In this document: in pieces, positions 15,621 to 22,470 of the stretch
Numbering within the stretch: position 1 is the stretch's first letter
Layout: each line of letters opens with the position of its first letter
Assembly (NCBI GenBank): GCA_900769845.1
Contig: CAAGIF010000073.1
Location: 1-26,324 of the forward strand
DNA from: an uncultured Oscillospiraceae bacterium
GTDB taxonomy: Bacteria > Bacillota_A > Clostridia > Oscillospirales > Oscillospiraceae
DNA: 26,324 nucleotides
Reading direction: 5' to 3'
The notes under the pieces: generated by a model
Told to the model about the DNA's origin: nothing
Seen by the model: only the letters and a program-made list of their open reading frames with translations
Databases searched by the model: none
Translations under genes and position numbers: made by a program

Positions 15621-15859
15621 TGCCCAATGTGGTCACAGTAAGGGAAGCTGTCCAGAGAGCAAAGGCCGATGGTCTGCCGGTGACAGAGTACACCCTCCGC
15701 CGGTGGATAAAGACGGGAGCTATCCCTGTGCGGAATGTGGGAAGCAAAGCCCTGTTATTCTATCCCAATTTGGTACGGTTCCTCCAATGCGAGGACGGAG
15801 CCGACAATGCACCCGCCACCGTGGGAGCTGCCCATGGTATCCGCCGGGTGGATGCATAA
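15620..15859 (+). CDS. xis: Excisionase-like HTH protein
   Basis: A 79-aa protein of the small MerR/excisionase DNA-binding type: VTVREAVQRA, then VTEYTLRRWIKTGAIPVRNVG, then LLFYPNLVRFL, the winged-helix pattern used by Xis proteins to bend att DNA and favour excision. The pattern EYTLRRxIxT with a following Pro and Gly recurs in the partial gene at the window end next to the second integrase, so both elements appear to carry matched int/xis pairs. The start overlaps the preceding stop by one base; a GGGGGTG ribosome site precedes it. Excisionase function is inferred from family type and context. Confidence 0.78.
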   Translation: MPNVVTVREAVQRAKADGLPVTEYTLRRWIKTGAIPVRNVGSKALLFYPNLVRFLQCEDGADNAPATVGAAHGIRRVDA

Positions 15860-15871
15860 GGGGGTGGCGGG

Positions 15872-16561
15872 ATGCCGAGGAAAAGAGTAAGAATTTTCCC
15901 TTTGTATGAAGAACTCCGGCGGGTAACGGCAACATTGACCAATGAGCAATTTGGAAAAGCTGTCCGCCACGCACTTTCCCGGTATTATGGTGGAGAAGAA
16001 CAGGAGGAAACAGATGGTGTAATCTGCCTTGCCGCTGCCATGATGCTTGACCAAGCGGCCCGGTATGACGATTTCCGGGAACAGCAGCGGGAAAACGGAT
16101 TGAAACCGAAAAACGGAGGACAGCCAAAGGAAGCCAAGGTAAGCCAAAGTAAGCCAAACACAGCCGATAGCACCGATGGAGAGCCGGGGATACCTCCCAT
16201 TCCCATTCCCGTTCCCATTCCCAATAATACTTGTGCCAAAGCTGTGCAGCTTTTGAATGATTTGAGTGGAAGCAGCTTCCGGGCCACCACAAAATCCACG
16301 CAAAGGCTGATTGCCGCCCGTGAAAAAGACGGCTACACCCTGGCAGATATCGAGGCGGTTATCCGCCACCAATGCGGCCTGTGGGGCAAGGATGCGAACA
16401 TGAACAAGTATCTTCGCCCGGAAACCCTGTTCGGCAATAAATTTGAGGGGTATCTGTCCGATGCCAGAAAAAACAGCCCAGGGCCGGAACCGGGATACAC
16501 CCTTGCAAGCCTGGATGACCCGTGGGAGGTTGCTATGCGAGGGGGTGGCGGTCATGTTTGA
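15872..16561 (+). CDS. Phage-type replication protein (replisome organizer-like)
   Basis: A 229-aa protein. The N-terminal part (1-75) resembles the DUF6291-type domain seen in phage and ICE replication cassettes (LTNEQFGKAVRHALSRYY). A low-complexity linker (about 76-118, including PIPIPVPIP) follows. The C-terminal region (about 122-200, LNDLSGSSFRATTKSTQRLI to NKYLRPETLF) matches the conserved phage C-terminal domain (Phg_2220 type) of replisome organizers, which bind the origin and bring in helicase. The next gene, overlapping by 8 bp, is a DnaB-type helicase, which fits. The DNA encoding the linker carries 10-bp iterons, as in phages whose origin lies inside the initiator gene. Start ATG 15872 follows GGGGGTGG. 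Confidence 0.82.
   Translation: MPRKRVRIFPLYEELRRVTATLTNEQFGKAVRHALSRYYGGEEQEETDGVICLAAAMMLDQAARYDDFREQQRENGLKPKNGGQPKEAKVSQSKPNTADSTDGEPGIPPIPIPVPIPNNTCAKAVQLLNDLSGSSFRATTKSTQRLIAAREKDGYTLADIEAVIRHQCGLWGKDANMNKYLRPETLFGNKFEGYLSDARKNSPGPEPGYTLASLDDPWEVAMRGGGGHV
16121..16222 (+). repeat. 10-bp iterons and hexamer repeats inside the replication gene
   Basis: Four head-to-tail decamers occupy 16121-16160: CAGCCAAAGG, AAGCCAAGGT, AAGCCAAAGT, AAGCCAAACA, with a degenerate fifth (CAGCCGATAG). Because ten is not a multiple of three, each copy is read in a different frame, so the repeat is not explained by protein repetition. At 16196-16222 a CCCATT hexamer is repeated four times plus CCC. Together they make a candidate origin recognised by the encoded protein. 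Confidence 0.7.
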
Positions 16562-17861
16562 TTATCAAACTGCGGAATTTGCGTTGGTGGGATGCCTATT
16601 GATAGACGAAAGATGCTTGCCGCCGGTGCGGGAAGTGCTGCCGTCTGCGGATGCTTTTGCCAATGAGAACTGCCGGAGCATTTACGAGGTTGTGTGTGGC
16701 CTTGCTGATAAGGGGAAGCCCGTTGACCCGGTTACGGTAGGCACAAGAACGGGCCTGGAGAACCGTTTCCTTATGGAGTGCATGGAATTAGCTCCATCGT
16801 GTAACTCCGCTCCAGAGTATGCTAGGGCGGTTGTGGAGGGGCACAGACGGCGGCAGCTCCGAGAGATTGGCGAAAAACTGCAATCGGAAGCCTTTGACAA
16901 TGGAACCGACTCCACGCAGATGCTAACAGATGCCCGTGCGGCCCTGGATGGTCTGGCGAACAATGCCGGTTCCTCTGCGGTGCATAGCCCCATGGACAGC
17001 CTCCAGAACTTCCTAGTTTTCCGGGCTGATGTGAACGAGGGAAACAGGCAGACAATCAAAATAGGATTTCCGGCCCTGGATAGTATCCTGGGAGGGTTCG
17101 CCCAGGGAGGTCTATACATAGTTGCCGCCCGTCCGGGTGTCGGTAAAAGTGCCTTTGGTATTGCGGTGGCGGATATGGTTGCCAAAAGCCACAGAGTCCT
17201 GTATGCAAGCCTGGAAATGACAGAGGAGGAACTGAATGCCCGGAGAATTGCGGCCTTTTCGGATGCCCCGTGCAGCTTCGGAAAGCTCCTTTTCGGAAGA
17301 ACCACGGAGGCGGAGGATGCCGCTGTGGTCAATGCCTGTTCTGCCCTGTACGAAAGAAAACTGTATATTTCTGCGGTTTCCAGTATGACGGTGGCGGAGC
17401 TAGGAGTGCAAGCCCGGAACATGAAAGCGGATGTTGTGATAGTCGATTATTTGGGCCTCCTCTCCTGTACGGATAGGAAAATGGGCGAATATGAGAAAAT
17501 CACCCAGGTATCTGGAGATTTGAAGCGGCTTGCAAAGCAGTTGAAATGCGTGGTTTTGGCCCTGTGCCAGCTCAACCGTGAATCTGCCAATTCTTCCGGC
17601 AATACAGACAGCCGCCCAAAGCTGTCACAGCTTCGCTCCTCTGGTGCAATAGAACAGGATGCTGATGGGGTCATGCTGCTACATAGGCCGGAATACGGAA
17701 AGACGGAAATTTCCAGAGATGCCACAGCACCACAGCAGTTTTTCGTGGATGTGGCAAAAAACCGGCACGGGCGAACCGGCACGATTGAACTTGCCTGGTA
17801 TGCTCCCTGTAATCGTTTTGAAGATAGGAGCGGACGATGGACAGTAAAATCATGGGTTTAA
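16554..17861 (+). CDS. DnaB-type replicative helicase of element A
   Basis: A 435-aa hexameric-helicase relative with the short DnaB N-terminal domain (1-105: TAEFALVGCLLID) and a RecA-like core. Walker A is ARPGVGKSAF (about 192-201), Walker B VVIVDYLGLL, followed by DLKRLAKQL, LCQLNRE and the arginine-finger region LRSSGAIEQDADGVMLLHR. It would unwind DNA at the element's replication fork, loaded by the upstream organizer-like protein. ATG 16554 overlaps the upstream gene by 8 bp, with GGGGGTGG 5 nt before it. An element-encoded helicase implies autonomous replication after excision. Confidence 0.93.
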   Translation: MFDYQTAEFALVGCLLIDERCLPPVREVLPSADAFANENCRSIYEVVCGLADKGKPVDPVTVGTRTGLENRFLMECMELAPSCNSAPEYARAVVEGHRRRQLREIGEKLQSEAFDNGTDSTQMLTDARAALDGLANNAGSSAVHSPMDSLQNFLVFRADVNEGNRQTIKIGFPALDSILGGFAQGGLYIVAARPGVGKSAFGIAVADMVAKSHRVLYASLEMTEEELNARRIAAFSDAPCSFGKLLFGRTTEAEDAAVVNACSALYERKLYISAVSSMTVAELGVQARNMKADVVIVDYLGLLSCTDRKMGEYEKITQVSGDLKRLAKQLKCVVLALCQLNRESANSSGNTDSRPKLSQLRSSGAIEQDADGVMLLHRPEYGKTEISRDATAPQQFFVDVAKNRHGRTGTIELAWYAPCNRFEDRSGRWTVKSWV

Positions 17862-18013
17862 TCAATGCGGAGGTGGCAAAACTCCCACGGAGGCACCGAA
17901 AGCAGAGGTATAGGCAGTATGAAGCCGGAAAGAAAAAGCTGTGCCAGATGTTTCCCGGCGGTGCGGAACATGAGTACATTTGCAAGGCAGTATCAAAGAA
18001 ATACGGTGTATGA
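17837..18013 (+). CDS. Small basic protein of unknown function
   Basis: A 58-aa frame starting MDSKIMGLINAEVAKL, rich in Lys and Arg (RRHRKQRYRQY). It overlaps the last 25 bases of the helicase gene in another frame. GGAG lies 6 nt before ATG 17837, and the overlap is typical of coupled genes in this operon. No family is recognised. A longer frame starting at 17865 on the same strand covers the same DNA but lacks a ribosome site at its start. Confidence 0.5.
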   Translation: MDSKIMGLINAEVAKLPRRHRKQRYRQYEAGKKKLCQMFPGGAEHEYICKAVSKKYGV

Positions 18014-18131
18014 CCCGCTCCAGAAGATGGAGCCGCCACAGAAAGAAAAATACAGGCCGCAGGAGCTAGAGGAAAACGGCCTCCAGTTTCAGCGGTCTGT
18101 ATTATTGCGGTATGAAAATAAGGTTTTGTAA
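17970..18131 (+). CDS. Possible small protein overlapping the preceding gene
   Basis: A 53-aa frame (MSTFARQYQRNTVYDPL to LLRYENKVL) that fills the gap before the sigma gene. It overlaps the 58-aa gene by 44 bp; its ribosome site is weak, and the true start could be a later ATG at about 18024 or an earlier one at 17865. No family recognised. Included because otherwise no gene occupies 18014-18131. Confidence 0.3.
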   Translation: MSTFARQYQRNTVYDPLQKMEPPQKEKYRPQELEENGLQFQRSVLLRYENKVL

Positions 18132-18191
18132 GGTTGTGACGAACTAGGACAGCCGCCACCCGTAAGAGAATTATACGGGAGGTTTGCGGAA

Positions 18192-19043
18192 ATGTCAATT
18201 GACGAACTTGTGGCGGCAGTACAGGCGGGGGATGATAGCAAGCTGTGGGAGCTATGGGATAAGATTTCCGGGCTTGTGAAATGGAAAGCAAAACGGACAA
18301 TGACAGCTCTGGAGCTGCTGAATGATGTGTGCCGGGTGGAATTTGATGACTTGTATCAATCTGGCTATTTTGCCATGCTGTCCGCTCTGGAAACATACAA
18401 GCCGGAGAACGGGGGCTTTTCCTCCTGGCTCATGTACTATCTGCAAACAGCCTTTGCGGAAACTGCCGGATACAGGACGAAACAGGGCCGGTTAGAAAAT
18501 GCCGCCGTAAGCCTGGACGAGCCTTTGGATGACGAGGAGCAGAAAAGCCGCCGGGTGGACTTCCTACAGGATGACACGGCCCAGGATGCTATGGAAAGCA
18601 TAGAGGAAAGGGAATACCAAAAGCAGCTCCACGAGGCCCTGGAGGCCGCTCTGGAGGAACTTCCAGAAAAGCAAGGCCAGGTGTTGCGGCTCCGATATTT
18701 CCAAAGGCAGACCCTGGGAGAAACCGGCGAAAGCATGGGTGTGAGCATGGAGCGGGTGCGGCAGATGGAGCAAAAGGGCTTGCGTACTCTCCGGCAATCA
18801 AAGACGGCGGCCCATTTGGTTCCGTTCCTGGAATTTGATTATTATACCGGCACGGGCCTGGGTGCCTTTGTCCATTCTGGAATGAGCATACAGGAAAAAT
18901 ATCTCATTCTGGAGGAACAGAAACGGCAGCGGAAAGAACAGCGGGAAAGAGCGGAGCGGGAGAAGAAACACGCAGAGATGCTGCGGCAGATGGAAGAAAG
19001 AGAAAAGGCATGGCGGGAACTGCTGGCCTCTCTGGGAAGATAA
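18192..19043 (+). CDS. Sigma-70-family RNA polymerase sigma factor of element A
   Basis: A 283-aa protein. Region 2 is visible as FDDLYQSGYFAMLSALETYKPENGGFSSWLMYYL (about 55-90), the -10 recognition and core-binding segment. Region 4 follows near 155-195 (LPEKQGQVLRLRYFQRQTLGETG, then VRQMEQKGLRTLRQ), a canonical -35-binding HTH. A charged coiled-coil-like tail of about 60 residues (KRQRKEQRERAEREKKHAEM) ends the protein. It presumably directs host RNA polymerase to element promoters or alters host or helper-phage transcription. Start ATG 18192 has GGGAGG 9 nt upstream; this site partly overlaps a 6-bp stem CCCGTA/TACGGG (18159-18179). Target promoters are unknown. Confidence 0.88.
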   Translation: MSIDELVAAVQAGDDSKLWELWDKISGLVKWKAKRTMTALELLNDVCRVEFDDLYQSGYFAMLSALETYKPENGGFSSWLMYYLQTAFAETAGYRTKQGRLENAAVSLDEPLDDEEQKSRRVDFLQDDTAQDAMESIEEREYQKQLHEALEAALEELPEKQGQVLRLRYFQRQTLGETGESMGVSMERVRQMEQKGLRTLRQSKTAAHLVPFLEFDYYTGTGLGAFVHSGMSIQEKYLILEEQKRQRKEQRERAEREKKHAEMLRQMEEREKAWRELLASLGR

Positions 19044-19182
19044 CACAGGCAGCCCCCCCGGTGGAGGTATAGGGGGGTGTCCTGGAAAAACCGAAAAACG
19101 AGGAAAAGGGTGTACTCTTTGGATACGAGCCTTTTTTCAATTTCATTTTTTGGAAACCAAAAGAAAAGGATGGGATTTGAAC

Positions 19183-19548
19183 ATGGGGAAAAAGAAACAG
19201 ACCACCACAGAGAACCAGGCGGAGGAGCTGCTGAAAATGGCGGCTAGTGCCGGTCTGGAGCAGAACTATTTTTTTACAACTACCTTTGACCGATACCAAA
19301 CACAGATTGATATTCTGGCAAAGCTGAAAGAGTCAATCGAGGCGGAGGGGATTCTGATTGCAAAAGAGTATGTAAAGGGCAGAGAAAACCTATACACCCA
19401 CCCGGCAATCAAAGAATACAATTCCACCACCAATGCCGCAAATAGAACGGTGTCCACCCTCATTGACATTATCGCAAAGCTGCGGCCAGACAAAGGAAAC
19501 AGCTTGAACCCTCCAGAAGATGGATTTGATTTTGACTTTGAATTGTAA
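19183..19548 (+). CDS. Unassigned protein, possibly P27-like small terminase-related
   Basis: A 121-aa protein with a charged N-terminus (MGKKKQTTTENQAEELLKM), a helix-rich middle and an acidic tail (DGFDFDFEL). The stretch from EGILIAKEYVKGRENLYTHP through AANRTVSTLIDIIAKL resembles the arrangement in small P27-type phage terminase subunits (an NG/HP-like motif followed by a long C-terminal helix), but the match by eye is weak. In phage satellites a small terminase is used to redirect packaging; if real here it would matter. Start ATG 19183 is 12 nt after AAAGGA, a loose fit. Function unproven. Confidence 0.45.
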   Translation: MGKKKQTTTENQAEELLKMAASAGLEQNYFFTTTFDRYQTQIDILAKLKESIEAEGILIAKEYVKGRENLYTHPAIKEYNSTTNAANRTVSTLIDIIAKLRPDKGNSLNPPEDGFDFDFEL

Positions 19549-19780
19549 AATTTGTGTTGGTCAATGCGTGTGCGGGATTGAGTCCGCCACCGTGCGGGAG
19601 AACTACAGAAAACTAAAGGTTGAAAAAAGTTGAACTGTAGAATAACTGTATAGGAACAACGAGGAAACAACGAGAAAAGCGGAACTTTCTGGAACATAAA
19701 AAAAGGGGTGAAGCGGTCGCATAGCGGTCGATGAACTCCGGGCGAACTCTGAACAGGCGGCGAACAGGCGAATACATGAG

Positions 19781-19803
19781 GCCGGGAGAAATCCCGGCTT
19801 TTC
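19781..19803 (+). terminator. Intrinsic terminator ending the element A rightward operon
   Basis: A 7-bp stem GCCGGGA/TCCCGGC (19781-19787 and 19792-19798) closed by a GAAA tetraloop is followed by TTTTCTG. It lies about 230 bp after the last gene of the operon. Confidence 0.75.
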
Positions 19804-20287
19804 TGTACCCTAAAAAAACCTAACCAAAGTATGACCAAAGGCCAAAATCCTACTAAACTCTACCGAAAATCCTGTATAATCCTAGCTGAAAACCTGACAA
19901 AACTTGACATTGAAATCTATCTATCAATTAAAGCCGGTGGCGGGAGCTGCGGATGCTGTCCAATAGTGGAAGAAATGCAGTAAAATCTAGTAATTTTTGG
20001 AGGTTTGCGGCCTGGGGAATGTTAAGAAATGATAAGGTCACCGGCAAGGATGGGTTAATTTATGTTAAGAAATCCTAAGGTGTGCCGCCACATGGGGAGG
20101 TTTTGGCTAGGTTGAAGCGGCGGGGAGCCGGCGGAAATAAAGCCGTGAGGAAGCCATGAGAATACCATGAGGAAGCAGAGCAGACCCGCCACAAAACCGT
20201 CTTTTTTTATGTTTGCATTTTGTCGCATTTTTGTCATAAAAATCTAGCTTGAAGCACGGACGAACCTAGAGAATACGGCAATATTAG

Positions 20288-20387
20288 GGCAAGGTTTTAC
20301 GGACACCGGCACAGTAAGAAAACGGTAAGGTTATGGCAAGGTTATAGCAAGGTTTTCCGAACTTTACTAAGGTCAAACTAAGGTTTT
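20288..20387 (+). repeat. 11-bp iterons, candidate origin of element A
   Basis: Six units share AAGGT(T): GGCAAGGTTTT (20288), GGTAAGGTTAT (20324), GGCAAGGTTAT (20335), AGCAAGGTTTT (20346), ACTAAGGTCAA (20366) and ACTAAGGTTTT (20377). Three are tandem at exactly 11 bp and two more form another 11-bp tandem, so all lie near the same helix face. An AT-rich stretch follows. This is the look of initiator-binding iterons in a theta origin. Confidence 0.6.
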
Positions 20388-20617
20388 TTGAATTTGTGGA
20401 CACGATACGCACGCACGAGGCCGTGTGAAATAATGCAACAAACATGGTACAAAAGTGGTACAAAATCCGCAGTAAAAATTTTTGGGCAAAAGTGGATTTT
20501 CGTATAGGTGCAATTTTGATTATCAAATGGAGGGGCAAAACAAAGGCGAACTATATTTAGGCAGTTCCTCCTAAAAATCCCCGTAGGGCTTCGCCCCACA
20601 CCCCAGGAACGGGCTTA

Positions 20618-20647
20618 TTCAAATACGCAGCTTCGCTGCTATTTGAA
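20618..20647. other. Strong hairpin upstream of a small gene
   Basis: TTCAAATA-c-GCAGC, loop TTC, GCTGC-TATTTGAA forms a 13-bp stem with one bulged base. A second smaller hairpin, GGGCTTCGCCC, lies at 20586-20596. There is no T-tract, so a terminator is unlikely. Such pairs of hairpins occur at transfer origins and single-strand origins. Confidence 0.45.
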
Positions 20648-20702
20648 GTAATCCCTTAGCGGCTGCCGCCGCATAGATAATCCAGAAGAAAGAGGTAATC
20701 AG

Positions 20703-20945
20703 ATGCTTATAAATCAGTTTCACAAGAATCTGCCGGAATACTATGACACCATGTACCTGGATGGATACACCCCGGAGCAGATAATGGGAGCACACCACAG
20801 AACCGTGGTAAAGAAATACTATGCAGACCAAAAGAGAAAGCAAGAGGAGGCCGCAGCGGAAAAAGCGGTGGAATCAGAGGTCGAAAAGCAGCTTGAAAAG
20901 GTTGTGAGTAAGGCCCTGGATGATATTTTCAAAGGTTGGAAGTAA
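20703..20945 (+). CDS. Small helical protein of unknown function
   Basis: An 80-aa protein (MLINQFHKNLPEYYDTMYLDGYTPEQIM...) with a likely coiled-coil, charged C-terminal half (DQKRKQEEAAAEKAVESEVEKQL). AGAGGT lies 7 nt before ATG 20703. It is followed by a terminator and sits alone between the noncoding region and the RHH gene. No family recognised. Confidence 0.65.
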   Translation: MLINQFHKNLPEYYDTMYLDGYTPEQIMGAHHRTVVKKYYADQKRKQEEAAAEKAVESEVEKQLEKVVSKALDDIFKGWK

Positions 20946-20951
20946 AGAACG

Positions 20952-21018
20952 GCGGGAGCCTGTTCCAATGATACTTGCCCAGGCGGTAAGAATCGGAGGA
21001 GCAGCTCCCGCTTTTTTT
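20952..21018 (+). terminator. Terminator with branched stem
   Basis: GCGGGAGC (20952-20959) pairs with GCTCCCGC (21004-21011), directly followed by seven T residues. The 44-nt interior can form an inner stem CTTGCC/GGTAAG. It begins 6 bp past the stop at 20945. Confidence 0.8.
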
Positions 21019-21204
21019 CGTTTCTGTCCGTGTGACGGTTCCCTTTTCTCCTGGTCGATAACCGGCGGGAAAACCGTCTTTTGAAATAAAATAGCCATTT
21101 CGTGGGAGAGTGGGCCACACAAAAGCAGAATGGGGGTATGGATTATTATTTTTCCCGTAATACACCCCCCGCCACCCTAAGAAAACCCCAAGGTTACACA
21201 GAGG

Positions 21205-21238
21205 AAAAGCCGGGAACCACCACAAGGCAGCTCCCGGC
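21205..21238 (-). terminator. Intrinsic terminator of the RHH gene
   Basis: GCCGGGA (21209-21215) pairs with TCCCGGC (21232-21238); on the minus strand TTTT follows (21205-21208). It begins 7 bp past the RHH gene stop. The 21019-21204 stretch on its left holds no feature I can support. Confidence 0.75.
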
Positions 21239-21244
21239 ATGAGG

Positions 21245-21439
21245 TTATTCTGTTGCGGTATCCCGTGCCATCTTTTCGTCAATGGCTGCGTTGATGTATG
21301 CGGTCACAGATAAACCGTGGCGGCTGGCACAAGCCTGGATTTCTTCTTTTTTGCCTTTTGGCATGGTCACATTGATACGGTCATAGTTTTCCTTGACATA
21401 CTTATTCACGGCCTTTTGCTGTGCCTTTGATACTGTCAT
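21245..21439 (-). CDS. Ribbon-helix-helix (Arc/MetJ-type) regulator
   Basis: A 64-aa protein. The segment INVTMPKGKKEEIQACASRHGLS followed by VTAYINAAIDEKM is the beta-strand, helix, turn, helix pattern of RHH repressors, which bind DNA as dimers on repeated operators. ATG 21439 has AGGAGGT 7-9 nt upstream; a GTG at 21448 is rejected. It is transcribed divergently from the 108-aa gene, and three 16-bp repeats fill the shared promoter region, so autoregulation is likely. A single-gene antitoxin is an alternative, but no toxin gene is adjacent. Confidence 0.82.
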   Translation of the reverse strand: MTVSKAQQKAVNKYVKENYDRINVTMPKGKKEEIQACASRHGLSVTAYINAAIDEKMARDTATE

Positions 21440-21504
21440 AGCTTCCACCTCCTGGGCATTTTATTGGGTGTTGATGGGCAAAGCACCTTTTTCACCATGT
21501 CAGT

Positions 21505-21611
21505 ATTCTACCATAGATATCTATTGATGTAAATAGAGAAAATGCACAAATATATTGGTGTAAATATGTGCAACATCCCATCTTGATATATTGGTGTAAA
21601 TAGATTATACT
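21505..21611. promoter_or_regulatory. Divergent promoters with three 16-bp operator repeats
   Basis: Minus promoter for the RHH gene: TTTACA (21528-21533), 17 bp, TAGAAT (21505-21510). Plus promoter: TTGATA (21583-21588), 17 bp, TATACT (21606-21611). Three copies of an ATATTGGTGTAAATAg/t-like repeat occur: 21521-21536 (CTATTGATGTAAATAG), 21552-21567 and 21588-21603. The first covers the minus -35 and the third fills the plus spacer, as expected for RHH operators. Confidence 0.7.
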
Positions 21612-21730
21612 ATAGACATGAAGAACAGGGCAGCCCAATTTCAACACCGCCTGTTGTAAGCCCTAGAACAAACACAAAGGAGCGGAGGCAGCCGGAGAGA
21701 CGGCAAACAATCAAAACAGGAGGTTATCCC

Positions 21731-22057
21731 ATGAAGTACAATCTTTCCGATATCATGCGTAAGGCCTGGAGCCTGTTCCGCAAACTGGGCATTTCTTTCG
21801 GTGAGTGCTTGCACCGGGCATGGGCCGCAGCCAAAGCGGAGCCGGTCAATGCAGAACGGATTGCAAAGGCAAAGGCCGCTGCCGGTATCACGGAGGACAC
21901 GAACACCTGGAGCGGATGGCAGAAGATTGGCTATGAAGTCATCCACGGAAGCAAGGCCCTGTTTGGTGCTGATTTGGTTTATGCCGCCAAGGGTGACGGA
22001 GCCATTTACAAGGCCCGGTTCTTTGGTGCTTCCCAGGTTCAGCCCATCGGAGCATAA
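21731..22057 (+). CDS. Small conserved mobile-element protein, function unknown
   Basis: A 108-aa protein beginning MKYNLSDIMRKAWSLFRK, a start seen in many small clostridial element proteins. The N-terminal helices (about 1-45) are amphipathic and basic; the C-terminal half has IGYEVIHGSKALFGADLVYAAKGDGAIYKARFFG. GGAGG lies 7 nt before the ATG. It is expressed from the plus promoter controlled by the RHH operators. Function not known; resemblance is from memory of similar sequences, not a search. Confidence 0.65.
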   Translation: MKYNLSDIMRKAWSLFRKLGISFGECLHRAWAAAKAEPVNAERIAKAKAAAGITEDTNTWSGWQKIGYEVIHGSKALFGADLVYAAKGDGAIYKARFFGASQVQPIGA

Positions 22058-22067
22058 GAAAAGCCCC

Positions 22068-22165
22068 TTGCACTAGCCGTCCAAAGCAAGAGTGCAAAGA
22101 GCCTAACACCATCCCACAGAGGGGAGGCCCCTATATTATAGGACAGCTTCCCCTCCTAGTCAATA
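22068..22165. other. Inverted repeats between small genes
   Basis: TTGCACT/AGTGCAA (22068-22074 and 22091-22097), and a nested dyad in which GAGGGGAGG pairs loosely with CTTCCCCTC around CCTATATTATAGG (about 22117-22160). No proper T-tract follows; they may fold in the polycistronic mRNA between the 108-aa gene and the three coupled small genes. Confidence 0.35.
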
Positions 22166-22183
22166 AAAACTGGAGGAAATAAC

Positions 22184-22354
22184 ATGACAGCAAAGCAAGA
22201 GTTGATGGAGTACATCCAGAACCTAACCCCGGAGCAAGTGGACAAAATCGTTTCCCGGCTTCCCCTTTTGGAAAGATGCCTGGAGCTGCCGGAACCTTAT
22301 GCAACCTATACGGATGCCTTTACCGCAAAGCTGTTCGGAGGTGTAAGCAAATGA
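22184..22354 (+). CDS. Small protein 1 of a coupled trio
   Basis: A 56-aa frame, MTAKQELMEYIQNLTPEQ to LFGGVSK, with GGAGG 7 nt before the ATG. Predicted largely helical. Its TGA overlaps the next start (ATGA). No family recognised; the ribosome site and tight coupling support it as real. Confidence 0.6.
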   Translation: MTAKQELMEYIQNLTPEQVDKIVSRLPLLERCLELPEPYATYTDAFTAKLFGGVSK

Positions 22355-22470
22355 AACAGGAATATATCCAGGCCATCAATGAGGCCATGGAGCGAACCAA
22401 TGATATCCCGCTGCTAGATTTAATCTATCAAATTCTTATCAAACATGAAGCGAGGGCAAACAATGAGTAA
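22351..22470 (+). CDS. Small protein 2 of a coupled trio
   Basis: A 39-aa frame, MKQEYIQAINEAMERTND followed by IPLLDLIYQILIKHE, resembling short element-borne peptides with the LLDLIYQ pattern. GGAGGTG lies 8 nt upstream. It overlaps gene 1 by 4 bp and gene 3 by 8 bp. Function unknown. Confidence 0.55.
   Translation: MKQEYIQAINEAMERTNDIPLLDLIYQILIKHEARANNE

Larger units (their letters stand above)
19549..20702. other. 1.15-kb noncoding region of element A, candidate origin/control region
   Basis: No credible gene lies here on either strand; the frames present lack ribosome sites and familiar composition. It contains a terminator (19781), runs of short direct repeats such as GAAC spaced 11 bp (19731-19775), two copies of ATGTTAAGAAAT (about 20018 and 20062), an 11-bp iteron set (20288-20387), an AT-rich stretch (about 20460-20530) and two strong hairpins (20582-20647). 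An 11-bp word from the repressor operator, GGAACTTTCTG, recurs at 19681-19691. Replication origin, transfer origin or regulatory RNA are all possible. Confidence 0.55.

Noticed and set aside
16121..16222. CRISPR array
   Set aside because: The repeats are 10 and 6 bp, directly abutting, with no unique spacers of about 30 bp and no cas gene in the window.
20055..20538. Small minus-strand frames in the noncoding region of element A
   Set aside because: They lack ribosome sites, overlap the direct repeats, and their amino acid sequences look random. The region is better explained as noncoding DNA with iterons.
21245..21439. Toxin-antitoxin pair with the RHH gene as antitoxin
   Set aside because: The neighbouring genes are divergent or separated by terminators, and no toxin-like partner lies next to it in the same operon.
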